A stretch of DNA of 64,000 nucleotides from an uncultured Collinsella sp. (GTDB lineage: Bacteria > Actinomycetota > Coriobacteriia > Coriobacteriales > Coriobacteriaceae). Numbering within the stretch: the stretch's first letter is position 1; every line of letters begins with the position of its first letter. Below, piece after piece: positions 26,788 to 35,515 of this stretch. Both the position numbers and the translations under genes were made by a program. Below the pieces are notes generated by a model, which ran no database searches, had not been told where the DNA came from, and saw nothing but the letters and a program-made list of their open reading frames with translations. Where the stretch lies: contig CAKUGT010000005.1 of NCBI GenBank assembly GCA_934654795.1, positions 11,098 to 75,097 on the forward strand, written 5' to 3'.

Positions 26788-28092
26788 CTAGTCCATATCT
26801 GCCCTGATGAGGTCGAGGGTGCGCTGGCAGTTTTCGCGGACGGGGCCGAGCATATGCTCGCGCAGGTCCGCCATGCCGGGCAGGTCGGCGTATTCGTCCA
26901 TGACCTCTTCCATGCAAATGGGTACCTCGTAGGCGAGGTCCATCATGGTCGCAAAGCAAAACTTCTCGGTCAGCCCGGCATCGGTGAGCGCCGCCTCTAG
27001 GGCGGGGTCGCCCATACCGTGGTATCGGCGGATAGCACCTGGACCGATGCGCCCAACGCGGTTCTCGCCGCCAACGCTCATGGCAAGGCGCGCTTTTCGC
27101 CGCATGCGTTCGTATGCCAAACCCGACGCGACATCGTACATTCGAGCCATCATGGCTGCGCCGTCGTTTCCAAGGAGCAGGGAATAGTTTTTCGCATGCG
27201 CATCTGGTGCGCCGATAATGGCGTTGAAGAACAGTATCTGCGTAAACAGATACAGGTTAAGTTGATGGTGACTCGTGTTTACGAGGAGCTCTTGAATGTC
27301 GCGTGTGGTCGGGCCGCCGTCTGCCGTGTACTTTTGGGCGGGCATCACCCCAAGTGCCTGACAGAGGTCTTCTTGATGTAGGCGCCTGATCGTTCCGTCT
27401 TCGACTTTCACGCGGTCATAGCGCTCAACAATGAGGGCAGGTTCGTCCTCAAACATACGATATTCGACGTTTGCCGTTGCGATACCGGCGCGCTGGGCGC
27501 TTTTCATGCAGACAAACTCATTGAGAGCCTCAAGTTTAAATCCGATAACGCCATTTTTGAAAATGTGCGTCGTGGGCGAGGAGCCCATGCATTCGCACCA
27601 GCGGCCGTTTATGAACGCGAGCGCGAACTTGCCCTGGTTGCCTCCAAGTGACCAACTTTCATCTAGACCCATCCATGATGCATCGCGGTCATCTCTGATC
27701 GACTTGAGGCGTAGGGCAATCTCGTGGTCGTCTATAGGACGGTATTCGCCGGTGCGATGCAGGACGGAAGCGATATCTTCTTCGGCGCAAAATTGCACTC
27801 CGCCCGGACAGTCGAGTCCAATATGGCTGAGCAGCGCAACAGGATTGTTGGGTCTAACGTCGAATTCGGCGGCAATCGCTTTTCGTTGGTCCTCGCTGTC
27901 GGGTAGAAGGCCAAACAGGTACGGATTCATGACCTGTTGTCCGTATGTACGATTCGATACGGGTATGTTGGTCGATAGGGCTGGCCCGTCATAGTCATGA
28001 TCGTAGGTAAAGCTGATAAGACCGTTCTCATCTTGCATGAGCGTTCCCGCAGGTACGTCGCAAATAATGGTCCGAAGTGATGTTCTGGCCAT
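26788..28092 (-). CDS. hipA: HipA-type serine/threonine kinase toxin
   Basis: 434 residues. HipA kinases phosphorylate glutamyl-tRNA synthetase or other targets and cause growth arrest. The N-terminal subdomain (LISFTYDHDYDGPALSTNIPVS), the catalytic DAHAKNYSLLL around residue 296 and the metal-binding MYDVASG are all present, so the kinase looks active. It starts three bases after hipB ends, so the two are co-transcribed. Length and order match E. coli-type hipBA. Confidence 0.88.
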   Translation of the reverse strand: MARTSLRTIICDVPAGTLMQDENGLISFTYDHDYDGPALSTNIPVSNRTYGQQVMNPYLFGLLPDSEDQRKAIAAEFDVRPNNPVALLSHIGLDCPGGVQFCAEEDIASVLHRTGEYRPIDDHEIALRLKSIRDDRDASWMGLDESWSLGGNQGKFALAFINGRWCECMGSSPTTHIFKNGVIGFKLEALNEFVCMKSAQRAGIATANVEYRMFEDEPALIVERYDRVKVEDGTIRRLHQEDLCQALGVMPAQKYTADGGPTTRDIQELLVNTSHHQLNLYLFTQILFFNAIIGAPDAHAKNYSLLLGNDGAAMMARMYDVASGLAYERMRRKARLAMSVGGENRVGRIGPGAIRRYHGMGDPALEAALTDAGLTEKFCFATMMDLAYEVPICMEEVMDEYADLPGMADLREHMLGPVRENCQRTLDLIRADMD

Positions 28093-28095
28093 TGG

Positions 28096-28566
28096 CTATT
28101 TCCCTTCGGGCTTGGTTTGGTTAGATGCGTTTGCGGCAATCGAGACTCCGAGATTAGACTTGGCGAAATCTGCGAAGACCTCATCGTAGAGTGTGGATGT
28201 AAAGGGGGCATCTGCAAGAGCCGGAATGGCGGTACTACGACGGTTGCGATGATGAGGACGTTGAGTGTGATGGCGCCTGGGGATGCTGCGAGACAGCGGA
28301 TTGGCATGCGGGGCGTCGACTGGTCGCTCGTTTTTCGCTTCGCCGATATCCCCTTGAGCGGCGAGCGCCAGTCCAAGAGCATTGAAAATCGTCAACAGCT
28401 TGTCGAGTCGAATACCTGTGGCATCTCCTAGCTCGAGCGATGCGAGCAGACGCTCCGAAACGCCGGCTTTTTTAGCAAGGACGGCACGGGTGATTCCTTG
28501 CGCCTCGCGCGCCTGGCGCACGTAGACGCCAGCTTGGCGCGGTGTGGTGATGGGAAGGGTATCCAT
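28096..28566 (-). CDS. hipB: HipB-like XRE antitoxin and repressor
   Basis: 156-residue protein with a Cro/CI HTH (QAREAQGITRAVLAKKAGVS, residues about 17-50) that should bind the three repeated operator sites immediately upstream and neutralise HipA. It is longer than E. coli HipB (88), with a basic RRHHTQRPHHRNRR stretch and a separate C-terminal part. The start at 28566 has GGAG upstream; longer starts would run through operator 1. Confidence 0.82.
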   Translation of the reverse strand: MDTLPITTPRQAGVYVRQAREAQGITRAVLAKKAGVSERLLASLELGDATGIRLDKLLTIFNALGLALAAQGDIGEAKNERPVDAPHANPLSRSIPRRHHTQRPHHRNRRSTAIPALADAPFTSTLYDEVFADFAKSNLGVSIAANASNQTKPEGK

Positions 28567-28580
28567 GACGATCTCCAAAC

Positions 28581-28650
28581 ATGCAGACTTCTGCATATTA
28601 GTATGACATGCAAAAGTCTGCACGAAAAGGTCTCATGCAAAACTCTGCAT
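28581..28650. promoter_or_regulatory. Three evenly spaced operator palindromes upstream of hipBA
   Basis: ATGCAGACTTCTGCAT (28581-28596), ATGCAAAAGTCTGCAC (28608-28623) and ATGCAAAACTCTGCAT (28635-28650) share TGCA-N4-TCTGCA or close to it. Each starts exactly 27 bases after the previous one. Site 1 lies 14 bases upstream of the hipB start codon; site 3 is also part of a hairpin (28631-28656). Confidence 0.75.
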
Positions 28651-28696
28651 GAGGCCTTTCTATTGGCATTGAGTTTTGAGCGATTGAGTTTGGGCG

Positions 28697-29281
28697 CTAC
28701 AGCATCAAAATCCCCAGGTGCTCCAGCAGGATCTTGAGGCCGATGAGGATGAGCACGACGCCGCCCACGATGGTGGCGGGTTTTTCGTAACGTGCGCCAA
28801 AGGTGCGGCCGATCGCTACGCCGGCGACGGAGAAGATAAACGTTGTGACGCCGATGAGCGACACGGCAGGCACGATGTCGACCGAGAGCGCGGCAAACGA
28901 GATGCCCACGGCCAGGGCGTCGATTGAGGTAGCAATGGCCAGAATCAAGTATTCACCCAGGTCAATCTTCTCGGCATCCTTGCCGTCGCCTTCATCCTCG
29001 TTCTCGTTCTCGGTAAAGGCCTCCCACAGCATTTTGCCGCCGATAAAGGCGAGCAGGATAAAGGCGATCCAGTGGTCGATGGGACCGATAATTCCTAGGA
29101 ATTGGCTACCGAGCGCCCAACCGATCACGGGCATGCCGGCCTGGAAGCCGCCAAAGAACAGGCCGAGCACTACGGCGACCTTCAGGTTGATCTTCTTCAT
29201 GCCAAGGCCTTTACAGATGGATACGGCAAAGGCGTCCATCGAAAGGCCGATGGCGAGCAATGCGAGCTCGGCGAGTCCCAT
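28697..29281 (-). CDS. mntP: Manganese efflux pump MntP
   Basis: 194-residue, six-helix membrane protein exporting Mn(II). The duplicated Asp motifs SMDAFAVSICKGLG and SIDALAVGISFAALS are characteristic. The start at 29281 is the first of the conserved part (MGLAELALLAIG); an open frame extends upstream but through the riboswitch. Expression should be switched on by manganese through the yybP-ykoY element directly upstream. Confidence 0.93.
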   Translation of the reverse strand: MGLAELALLAIGLSMDAFAVSICKGLGMKKINLKVAVVLGLFFGGFQAGMPVIGWALGSQFLGIIGPIDHWIAFILLAFIGGKMLWEAFTENENEDEGDGKDAEKIDLGEYLILAIATSIDALAVGISFAALSVDIVPAVSLIGVTTFIFSVAGVAIGRTFGARYEKPATIVGGVVLILIGLKILLEHLGILML

Positions 29282-29334
29282 AGTCTGGCTCCCTCTCTGC
29301 GGGCGAACCCGCGTGTACCTCTTGGAGGAGCAAC

Positions 29335-29468
29335 AAAAAAGACCCGTGGCGTACGCGTTGCGCGCACAGCCACGAGTCTCGTTCATTAAGGCAAGCCAGG
29401 CCGCATCGGCCAGTGTGTTGACTTGCCGCGCCACCGGAGGCGAACCCGATCACGCGACTACTCCCTCA
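29335..29468 (-). ncRNA. yybP-ykoY (manganese) riboswitch with intrinsic terminator
   Basis: Read on the minus strand, the leader contains GGGAGTAG, GTCAACACACTGG, GGCCTGGCTTGCC and AACGAGACTC in the order of the yybP-ykoY consensus (aptamer about 29374-29468). GACTCGTGGC then pairs with GCCACGGGTC to form a terminator stem (29341-29378) followed by TTTTTT (29335-29340); its 5' arm overlaps the aptamer's closing strand, so metal binding should prevent termination. The rest of the mntP-disA spacer (29469-29628) shows nothing else clear. Confidence 0.88.
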
Positions 29469-29628
29469 TTTATGCGAATCCCGATGCTACCACATAAGCA
29501 GCTCATTTGGATTGGGGCTCTCAGCTGTGTTCGCTCATTCTGTAAGCATCGGATTTTGCGGGCGTCACAGGGGCAAACCGTGAGAAACTTATTGACGTTT
29601 ATGGAGCGTATACGATGGGAGCGATGCC

Positions 29629-30696
29629 TTGGATAAGAACGAGCTGCAAAAGCGTATGGAACAGGCTATTCGCCTGACTGCCCCCGGTCAGCCGATTCGC
29701 ACCGCCCTCGACATGATCATTGCCGGTCACCTGGGCGCCCTTATCTGCGTCGGCGACACCGAAAACGTGCTTGCTGCCGGTAACGACGGCTTCCCGCTCA
29801 ACATTTCGTTCACCTCGAACCGCCTGTTCGAGCTTTCCAAGATGGACGGCGCTATCGTCATCGATGGCGACCTTACCCAGATTCTGCGCGCCAACTTCCA
29901 CCTCAACCCCGATCCCTCGCTCGCTACGAGCGAGACGGGTATGCGTCACCGCACCGCCGCTCGCATGTCGGTGCTCACCGACGCCATCGTGATCTCGGTC
30001 TCGGCCCGCCGTGCCGTCGTCAACGTGTACGTCCACGGCAAGAGCTACGAGATTCAGCCCGTCACCACCATCATGAGCTCGGTCAACCAGCTCGTCGCTA
30101 CGCTTCAGACCACCCGCCAGTCGCTCGATCGCTCCCTGTTGCGCCTGACGGCCCTCGAGCTCGACGACTATGTCACCCTTGCCGACATCACCGGCATCTT
30201 CTCGAGCTTCGAGATCATGCAGCAGGCAAAGACCGAGCTTAAGGATTGCATCGTCAAGCTGGGTAACCAGGGCAAGCTCGTGCAGATGCAGCTCGAGCAG
30301 CTCGCAGGCTCCAGCATGGATACCGAATACGACCTGATGATTCGCGACTATGCGAGCGACTCCTCCGAGACCAACGCCGAGAAGATCCGCGCCGAGCTCA
30401 GCCGCATGACACCCAAGGACCTGTCCGACCCGCAGCACGTGGCGGCGGTTCTGGGCTACGACGATCTGGACGAGGATTCCGTCATGACGCCGCTGGGCCT
30501 GCGCACACTTTCGCGCGTGTCTGTCGTTCGCGACGGCGTGGCCGAGAAGATCGTCGACGAGTACGGCTCGCTCCAGGAGCTCATGGACGACATCAGCGAG
30601 GACCCGGAGCGCCTAGGCGACTTTGGCGTCAACAACCCTGCCATTCTTGCGGACTCGCTGTACCGCATGAAGGGCACCAAACAGGGGAACGCATAA
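29629..30696 (+). CDS. disA: DNA integrity scanning diadenylate cyclase DisA
   Basis: Makes the second messenger c-di-AMP from two ATP and scans DNA for branched structures. 355 residues: N-terminal DAC domain with KMDGAIVID and MRHRTAARMS active-site motifs, a helical spine, and a C-terminal helix-hairpin-helix domain (LGLRTLSRVSVVRDGVAEKI). The start is a TTG at 29629 with GGGAG eight bases before it. It overlaps ispD by one base; the disA-ispD-ispF-cysS-rlmB-yacP order parallels Bacillus. Confidence 0.94.
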   Translation: MDKNELQKRMEQAIRLTAPGQPIRTALDMIIAGHLGALICVGDTENVLAAGNDGFPLNISFTSNRLFELSKMDGAIVIDGDLTQILRANFHLNPDPSLATSETGMRHRTAARMSVLTDAIVISVSARRAVVNVYVHGKSYEIQPVTTIMSSVNQLVATLQTTRQSLDRSLLRLTALELDDYVTLADITGIFSSFEIMQQAKTELKDCIVKLGNQGKLVQMQLEQLAGSSMDTEYDLMIRDYASDSSETNAEKIRAELSRMTPKDLSDPQHVAAVLGYDDLDEDSVMTPLGLRTLSRVSVVRDGVAEKIVDEYGSLQELMDDISEDPERLGDFGVNNPAILADSLYRMKGTKQGNA

Positions 30697-31424
30697 TGGC
30701 GCCCGTATGCGCCGTGGTCGTTGCCGGCGGCAGCGGCCAGCGCTTTGGAAATCCCGGCGGCAAGCAGCTCGTTAACGTGGCGGGCCGTCCGCTCATGAGC
30801 TGGTCCATCCGCGCGTTCGACCGTAGCGACAAAGTCGGCCACATTGTGGTGGTGTGTCCTGCCGAGCGCCGTGCCGAGATGCGCCGCCTGGCCATCGACC
30901 CGTTTGACTACGACACGCCCATCAGCTTTGCCGATGCCGGCGATACCCGTCAGGATTCCACCCGTGCCGGCGTGCACGCGGTGCCGGCGGGCTTTGAATA
31001 TGTCGCCATCCACGACGGCGCCCGTCCTCTCATTACCACCGAGGCCATCGATCATGCCATCGACGTGCTTGTGGGCGATCGCTCACTCGACGGTGTCGTG
31101 TGCGGTCAGCCCGCGATCGACACGCTCAAGATCGTCGACGGCGATAACATCGTCGAGACGCCGCCGCGCGAGCTCTACTGGGCTGCGCAGACGCCGCAGA
31201 TCTTTAGCGTCGACGCCATGAAGCGCGCCCATGCCGAGGCAATTGCCGAGGGCTTTATCGGCACTGATGATTCGTCGCTGGTCGAGCGCATGGGCGGACG
31301 CGTCCGCTGCGTCCAGAGCCCGCGCGACAACCTTAAGGTGACGGTGCCCGAGGACCTGCGTCCCGTAACCGCGATTCTGCTTGGCCGTATGGCCGAGGGA
31401 GAGGACCTTCCCCATGTTCAGTAA
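30696..31424 (+). CDS. ispD: 2-C-methyl-D-erythritol 4-phosphate cytidylyltransferase
   Basis: MEP-pathway enzyme joining CTP to MEP. 242 residues with the nucleotide-binding VVAGGSGQRFGNPGGKQ at the N-terminus and IHDGARPLITTEAID. The start overlaps the disA stop (TAATG); the 3' end overlaps ispF by 11 bases. The product feeds IspE (7.6 kb) and IspF (next gene). Confidence 0.95.
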   Translation: MAPVCAVVVAGGSGQRFGNPGGKQLVNVAGRPLMSWSIRAFDRSDKVGHIVVVCPAERRAEMRRLAIDPFDYDTPISFADAGDTRQDSTRAGVHAVPAGFEYVAIHDGARPLITTEAIDHAIDVLVGDRSLDGVVCGQPAIDTLKIVDGDNIVETPPRELYWAAQTPQIFSVDAMKRAHAEAIAEGFIGTDDSSLVERMGGRVRCVQSPRDNLKVTVPEDLRPVTAILLGRMAEGEDLPHVQ

Positions 31425-31908
31425 CCTGCGCATTGGCCACGGCTACGACGTCCACCGTTTGGTGGAGGGGCGTCGATGTATCATCGGCGGAGTCGACATC
31501 CCCTACGAGCGCGGCCTGCTGGGCCACTCGGATGCCGATGTGCTCGCGCACGCGTTGGCCGACGCCATTTTGGGCGCCTGCCGCGGGGGAGATATCGGCA
31601 AGCTATTCCCCGACACCGATCCTGCCTACGAGGGTGCCGACTCGATGGTGCTGCTCGCCCGCGTAATGGACTACGCGCGCGAGCTGGGTTTTGAGTTTGT
31701 CGATGCCGACTGCACCATTGCCTGCCAGCAGCCCAAGATCACCCCGCACCGCGATGCCATGCGCGCCAACCTGGCTCATGCCCTGGGCGTTGACGTCGAA
31801 AACGTTGGTGTCGCCGCCACCACGACCGAAAAGCTCGGTTGGGAAGGCCAGGGCGAGGGAATTGGCGCCTGGGCCGTCTGCCTGCTACAGAAAACCGTTA
31901 AGGAGTAA
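31414..31908 (+). CDS. ispF: 2-C-methyl-D-erythritol 2,4-cyclodiphosphate synthase
   Basis: Zinc-dependent trimeric enzyme forming MEcPP. 164 residues with GHGYDVHRLVEG (metal ligands D and H) and GHSDADVLAHALADAILGA. GGGAGAGGA precedes the ATG within the end of ispD. Only three bases separate it from cysS. Confidence 0.95.
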   Translation: MFSNLRIGHGYDVHRLVEGRRCIIGGVDIPYERGLLGHSDADVLAHALADAILGACRGGDIGKLFPDTDPAYEGADSMVLLARVMDYARELGFEFVDADCTIACQQPKITPHRDAMRANLAHALGVDVENVGVAATTTEKLGWEGQGEGIGAWAVCLLQKTVKE

Positions 31909-31911
31909 CGA

Positions 31912-33378
31912 ATGCGTATCTACAACAGCGCTACCCATAAAAAGGAAGAGTTCCAGCCCATCGAGTCCGGCAAGGTCCGCATGTACGTGTGCGGCCCCAC
32001 GGTCTACGACAACATCCACATCGGCAACGCCCGCACGTTCATCAGCTTCGATGTGATCCGCCGCTGGCTCATCGCGAGTGGCTACGAGGTCACGTTTGCC
32101 CAGAACCTCACCGATGTCGACGACAAGATCATCAAGCGCGCCAACGAGCAGGGCCGCACGGCTGCCGAGGTCGCCACGGAGTTTTCCGACAAGTTCATCG
32201 GCGTCATGCGCGCCGCCAACGTGCTCGATCCCGATGTGCGCCCCCGCGCCACCAAGGAGATCGGCCCCATGATCGCCATGATCAAGACGCTTATCGAGCA
32301 GGGCCATGCCTATGCTGCCGATAACGGCGACGTGTACTTTGCCGTGCGCAGCGATCCCAACTACGGTCAGGTCTCGGGCCGCAACATCGACGACCTGATG
32401 GTGGGTGCGCGCATCGAGGAGAACGAGGACAAGAACGACCCGCTCGACTTTGCCCTGTGGAAGGCCGCCAAGCCCGGCGAGCCCAGCTGGCCGAGCCCCT
32501 GGGGCGAGGGCCGTCCCGGTTGGCACACCGAGTGTGCCGCCATGGTGCATCGCTACCTGGGCACTCCGATCGACATTCACGGCGGCGGCTCCGACCTTGC
32601 CTTCCCGCATCACGAGAACGAGTGCGCCCAGGCCACCTGCGCCTGGCACCAGGGCTTCTCCAACACCTGGATGCACACGGGCATGCTGCTGGTAGACGGC
32701 GAGAAGATGTCCAAGTCGCTCGGCAACTTCTTTACGCTGGCCGAGGTGCTCGAACAGCACTCCGCTGCCGCCCTGCGCCTGCTGATGCTGCAGACGAGCT
32801 ATCGCTCGCCGCTCGACTTTTCTTGGGAGCGCCTGGAGGGTGCCGAGAACTCGCTCACGCGTATCGTCGGTACGGTCGAGAACCTTCGCTGGGCCGCGAA
32901 CCATGCGACGGCCGATGCCGATGAGGCAGCATCCGAGGCGTTTGCCGCCAAGGCCGCCGAGACCCGTGCCACCTTTAAGGAGTGCATGGACGACGACTTT
33001 AACACCGCTGGTGCCATGGGTGCCGTCTTTGGCTTTGTGACCGAGTGCAACCAGTACCTGGAGCAGGCGGGCGACGCTGCCGACAAGGCCGCCGCGCTTG
33101 CCGCCGCCGACACGCTGGCCGAGCTGCTCGATACGTTTGGTGTTGAGCTTCCCGAGCCCAAGGTCGAGCTGCCGCTGGGTCTGCTGGGTGTTGCCGCCGG
33201 CCTGGTCGCCTATACGGGCGACGACGTGGACGAGGCTGCTGCCAAGATTCTCGAGGCCCGCGCCGAGGCCCGCGCCGCCAAGAACTGGGATCTGGCCGAC
33301 GCCATCCGCGACCAGCTCAAGGACCTCGGGCTGACGATTGAAGATACAGCCGCTGGCACTCGCATCAAGACTCTCTAG
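31912..33378 (+). CDS. cysS: Cysteinyl-tRNA synthetase
   Basis: 488-residue class I synthetase charging tRNA-Cys. CGPTVYDNIHIGNAR carries a zinc ligand and the HIGH-type motif (HIGN), HGGGSDLAFPHHENE the other zinc ligands, and KMSKSLGN the KMSKS loop. AAGGAG precedes the ATG. Part of the disA-ispD-ispF operon. The next 143 bases hold no intact gene but a short open stretch ending in VVMPDD and a stop at about 33457. Confidence 0.96.
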   Translation: MRIYNSATHKKEEFQPIESGKVRMYVCGPTVYDNIHIGNARTFISFDVIRRWLIASGYEVTFAQNLTDVDDKIIKRANEQGRTAAEVATEFSDKFIGVMRAANVLDPDVRPRATKEIGPMIAMIKTLIEQGHAYAADNGDVYFAVRSDPNYGQVSGRNIDDLMVGARIEENEDKNDPLDFALWKAAKPGEPSWPSPWGEGRPGWHTECAAMVHRYLGTPIDIHGGGSDLAFPHHENECAQATCAWHQGFSNTWMHTGMLLVDGEKMSKSLGNFFTLAEVLEQHSAAALRLLMLQTSYRSPLDFSWERLEGAENSLTRIVGTVENLRWAANHATADADEAASEAFAAKAAETRATFKECMDDDFNTAGAMGAVFGFVTECNQYLEQAGDAADKAAALAAADTLAELLDTFGVELPEPKVELPLGLLGVAAGLVAYTGDDVDEAAAKILEARAEARAAKNWDLADAIRDQLKDLGLTIEDTAAGTRIKTL

Positions 33379-33521
33379 TATTTGTCGACCGTTCGAGGTG
33401 CGGCAGATTGCCTTGAAAGAGGAGGGCATAGACCTGGTGGTCATGCCCGACGATTGAAAGGCAAGGTGCCGTGGCTCGGACGGTCGATTCTTGTTCGTTA
33501 TCTATTTAAGGAGGCCGTTTT

Positions 33522-34442
33522 ATGGCCGACAACCGCAAGCGTGCACCGCGTGGAGGCAAGCAGGCTGCTTCTGGCTCGCGTCCGATTCGCCGCAACGACC
33601 GCGCTGCCACTCCCAAGGGCCAGCGCGAGCGCTCCCAAGCCCAGGCTGCGCGTCCGCAGCGCGATCGCAACCGCGACAACGTTCAGGTCCCCAAGGGCGA
33701 GTTTATCGAAGGTCGCCGTGCTGCCGCCGAGGCCCTGCGCACCGGCTTTCCCGTCAAGTGCGCGCTCATCGCCGAGGGCGGGGAGCGCGATGCCGCCTTG
33801 TCGCGCCTGGTCGACGACCTCAACGCCGCGGGTGTCCGCATTAAGTATGTGCCGCGCGCGCAGCTTGATGCGCTGTCGAGCCATGGCGCTCACCAGGGCA
33901 TTGCGCTCGAGGTGGGTAATTTCCCCTATGCTGATGTCGCCGATATCCTCGATCGTGCGGGTGACGGACCGGCGCTCGTCGTCGTGCTCGACCATGTGAC
34001 CGACGATGGCAACTTTGGTGCGATCGTGCGCTCCGCCGAGGTCGTGGGCGCGGCGGGCGTCATCATCGCCAACAAGCGCGCCGCCGGTGTGACCGTGGGC
34101 AGCTACAAAACCTCTGCCGGTGCCGTCATGCACCTGCCCATCGCGCAGGTTCCCAACATCGCTCGAGCGCTCGACGACCTCAAGGCCGCTGGCTTTTGGG
34201 TGGGCGGTGCTTCCGAGCATGCCGAGGGCAGCTGCTGGGATGCTCCCTTCGAGGGCCGCGTGGCGCTCGTTATGGGCTCCGAGGGCGACGGCATCTCGCG
34301 CCTGGTGCTCGAGAAATGCGACTTTTTGACCAAGCTTCCCCAGCGCGGCATGACCGAGAGTCTCAACGTGGCCCAGGCGACCACCGCGCTGTGCTTTGAG
34401 TGGCTGCGCCGCAATGCCGGCGAGCTCATGGGGGAGGAGTAG
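33522..34442 (+). CDS. rlmB: 23S rRNA 2'-O-ribose methyltransferase (RlmB, SpoU family)
   Basis: 306 residues: an Arg/Lys-rich N-terminal extension of about 55, a substrate-binding domain (GEFIEGRRAAAEALRTGFPV) and the SPOUT knot domain with NFGAIVRSAEVVGAAGVI, MGSEGDGISRL and SLNVAQATTALCFEW. In E. coli, RlmB methylates G2251 of 23S rRNA; same role inferred. AAGGAGG before the ATG. Followed by yacP at a three-base gap. Confidence 0.93.
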   Translation: MADNRKRAPRGGKQAASGSRPIRRNDRAATPKGQRERSQAQAARPQRDRNRDNVQVPKGEFIEGRRAAAEALRTGFPVKCALIAEGGERDAALSRLVDDLNAAGVRIKYVPRAQLDALSSHGAHQGIALEVGNFPYADVADILDRAGDGPALVVVLDHVTDDGNFGAIVRSAEVVGAAGVIIANKRAAGVTVGSYKTSAGAVMHLPIAQVPNIARALDDLKAAGFWVGGASEHAEGSCWDAPFEGRVALVMGSEGDGISRLVLEKCDFLTKLPQRGMTESLNVAQATTALCFEWLRRNAGELMGEE

Positions 34443-34445
34443 CGC

Positions 34446-35123
34446 ATGTCCAAGAAGAACCGCGCCAAGTCCAAGGCCAAGCGCTTTGGCGAAGGCTCGG
34501 CCAAGCCGATTGTTTCGGCCGCGACCTACGGCGTGGGCAGCAATGCGTTTGCGCAGGCTATCGCCGATCCAGTCTCGACAGTGCATTCCAACAAACCCGA
34601 GCTGTTGGTGGTCGACGGCTACAACGTGATCCACTGCACGCCGCGCTACGAAAAGCTCGTGTACGACCATTCCGACGATCCGTATTCCAGCGACGTTCAC
34701 GATATGGCGCGCACCGCCCTCATTAACGACGTGGCGGCGTTTGCCCAGGGTCGCTACGAGGCCGTGATCGTGTTCGACGGCGCGGGCAATATCTCCAACG
34801 AGCGCCCCAACCTGCCGGCCCGCGGTGTGCGCATCGAGTTTTCGCCGACGGGCGTCTCTGCCGATACCGTGGTGCAGAAGCTCTGCATCGAGGCACGCGA
34901 GGAAGGCCGCGCGTGCTCCGTGGTATCGAGTGACGGCACGATCCAGGCCGTTGTCATGGGGAAGGGCGTTACGCGCATCTCGAGCCGTATGCTGGTGGAC
35001 GAGATCAAACAGATCGATAACGACGTTCACGAGGCCGAGGAGGCCCCGCAGATCAAGATGACCCTGGGCAGCCGCTTGAGCCCCGATGCCCTGGCCAAGC
35101 TCAAGGCCCTGCGCGGGAGGTAG
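34446..35123 (+). CDS. yacP: NYN-domain ribonuclease (YacP/Rae1-like)
   Basis: 225 residues. The PIN/NYN-type domain begins at ELLVVDGYNVIHCTPRYEKL and has the acidic VIVFDGAG and VVSSDGTIQ motifs. In Bacillus the homologue Rae1 cleaves mRNA in the ribosomal A site; that function is inferred. The first ~45 residues are basic (KKNRAKSKAKRFG), fitting RNA or ribosome binding. Position downstream of rlmB matches Bacillus. In Bacillus sigH and rpmG come next; here a palindrome- and tRNA-rich stretch intervenes and sigH is absent. Confidence 0.85.
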   Translation: MSKKNRAKSKAKRFGEGSAKPIVSAATYGVGSNAFAQAIADPVSTVHSNKPELLVVDGYNVIHCTPRYEKLVYDHSDDPYSSDVHDMARTALINDVAAFAQGRYEAVIVFDGAGNISNERPNLPARGVRIEFSPTGVSADTVVQKLCIEAREEGRACSVVSSDGTIQAVVMGKGVTRISSRMLVDEIKQIDNDVHEAEEAPQIKMTLGSRLSPDALAKLKALRGR

Positions 35124-35162
35124 GAAACCTTCTATGGGGAGCTGCTTTCTCGATTGACCAAC

Positions 35163-35195
35163 CAACTAGTTTGTAATCAATGAGTTGCGGCTTGG
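35163..35195. other. tRNA-Thr-like fragment (anticodon arm)
   Basis: 33 bases match 26 of 33 positions of the anticodon-to-T-arm part of the tRNA-Thr(TGT) gene at 35371-35403, including TTTGTAATCA. No acceptor or D arm flanks it, so it is a remnant or chance similarity, not a tRNA. Confidence 0.4.
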
Positions 35196-35198
35196 CAT

Positions 35199-35254
35199 CG
35201 TCAAAACGAATAGTTTTTGGTTTTGGCGAACGGATAAAACTATTCGTTCTGACG
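35199..35254. repeat. 19-bp-arm palindrome
   Basis: CGTCAAAACGAATAGTTTT (35199-35217) and its inverted partner (35236-35254) pair at 18 of 19 positions around an 18-base loop. Confidence 0.65.
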
Positions 35255-35347
35255 AAGGGTTTTGAGATGTGGTCGGTCAAAGGGTCTGTTGCACCCCGTC
35301 CGCAATTCCTTTATTCTTAACTGGCTTCGCGCGAAAGCGCCAAGTGT

Positions 35348-35422
35348 GCCAGTGTGGCGCAACGGTAGCGCAACTGATTTGTAATCAGTGGGTTGCAGGT
35401 TCGATTCCTGTCACTGGCTCCA
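35348..35422 (+). tRNA. tRNA-Thr (TGT anticodon)
   Basis: Acceptor GCCAGTG/CACTGGC, anticodon stem ACTGA/TCAGT with loop TTTGTAA, T arm GGTTCGATTCC, encoded CCA. Confidence 0.95.
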
Positions 35423-35433
35423 TGAGAGTTTCG

Positions 35434-35470
35434 GGTTCTGTTCCCTTGTGGGACAGGGCCCGTTTCTTTT
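35434..35470 (+). terminator. Probable terminator after tRNA-Thr (TGT)
   Basis: CTGTTCCC-TTGT-GGGACAG hairpin with flanking GGG/CCC, followed by GTTTCTTTT. Confidence 0.6.
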
Positions 35471-35515
35471 ATGTCGATAAGTCAGCGTGTTTAGCGCCAA
35501 CCAAGCTTCAGGTTT

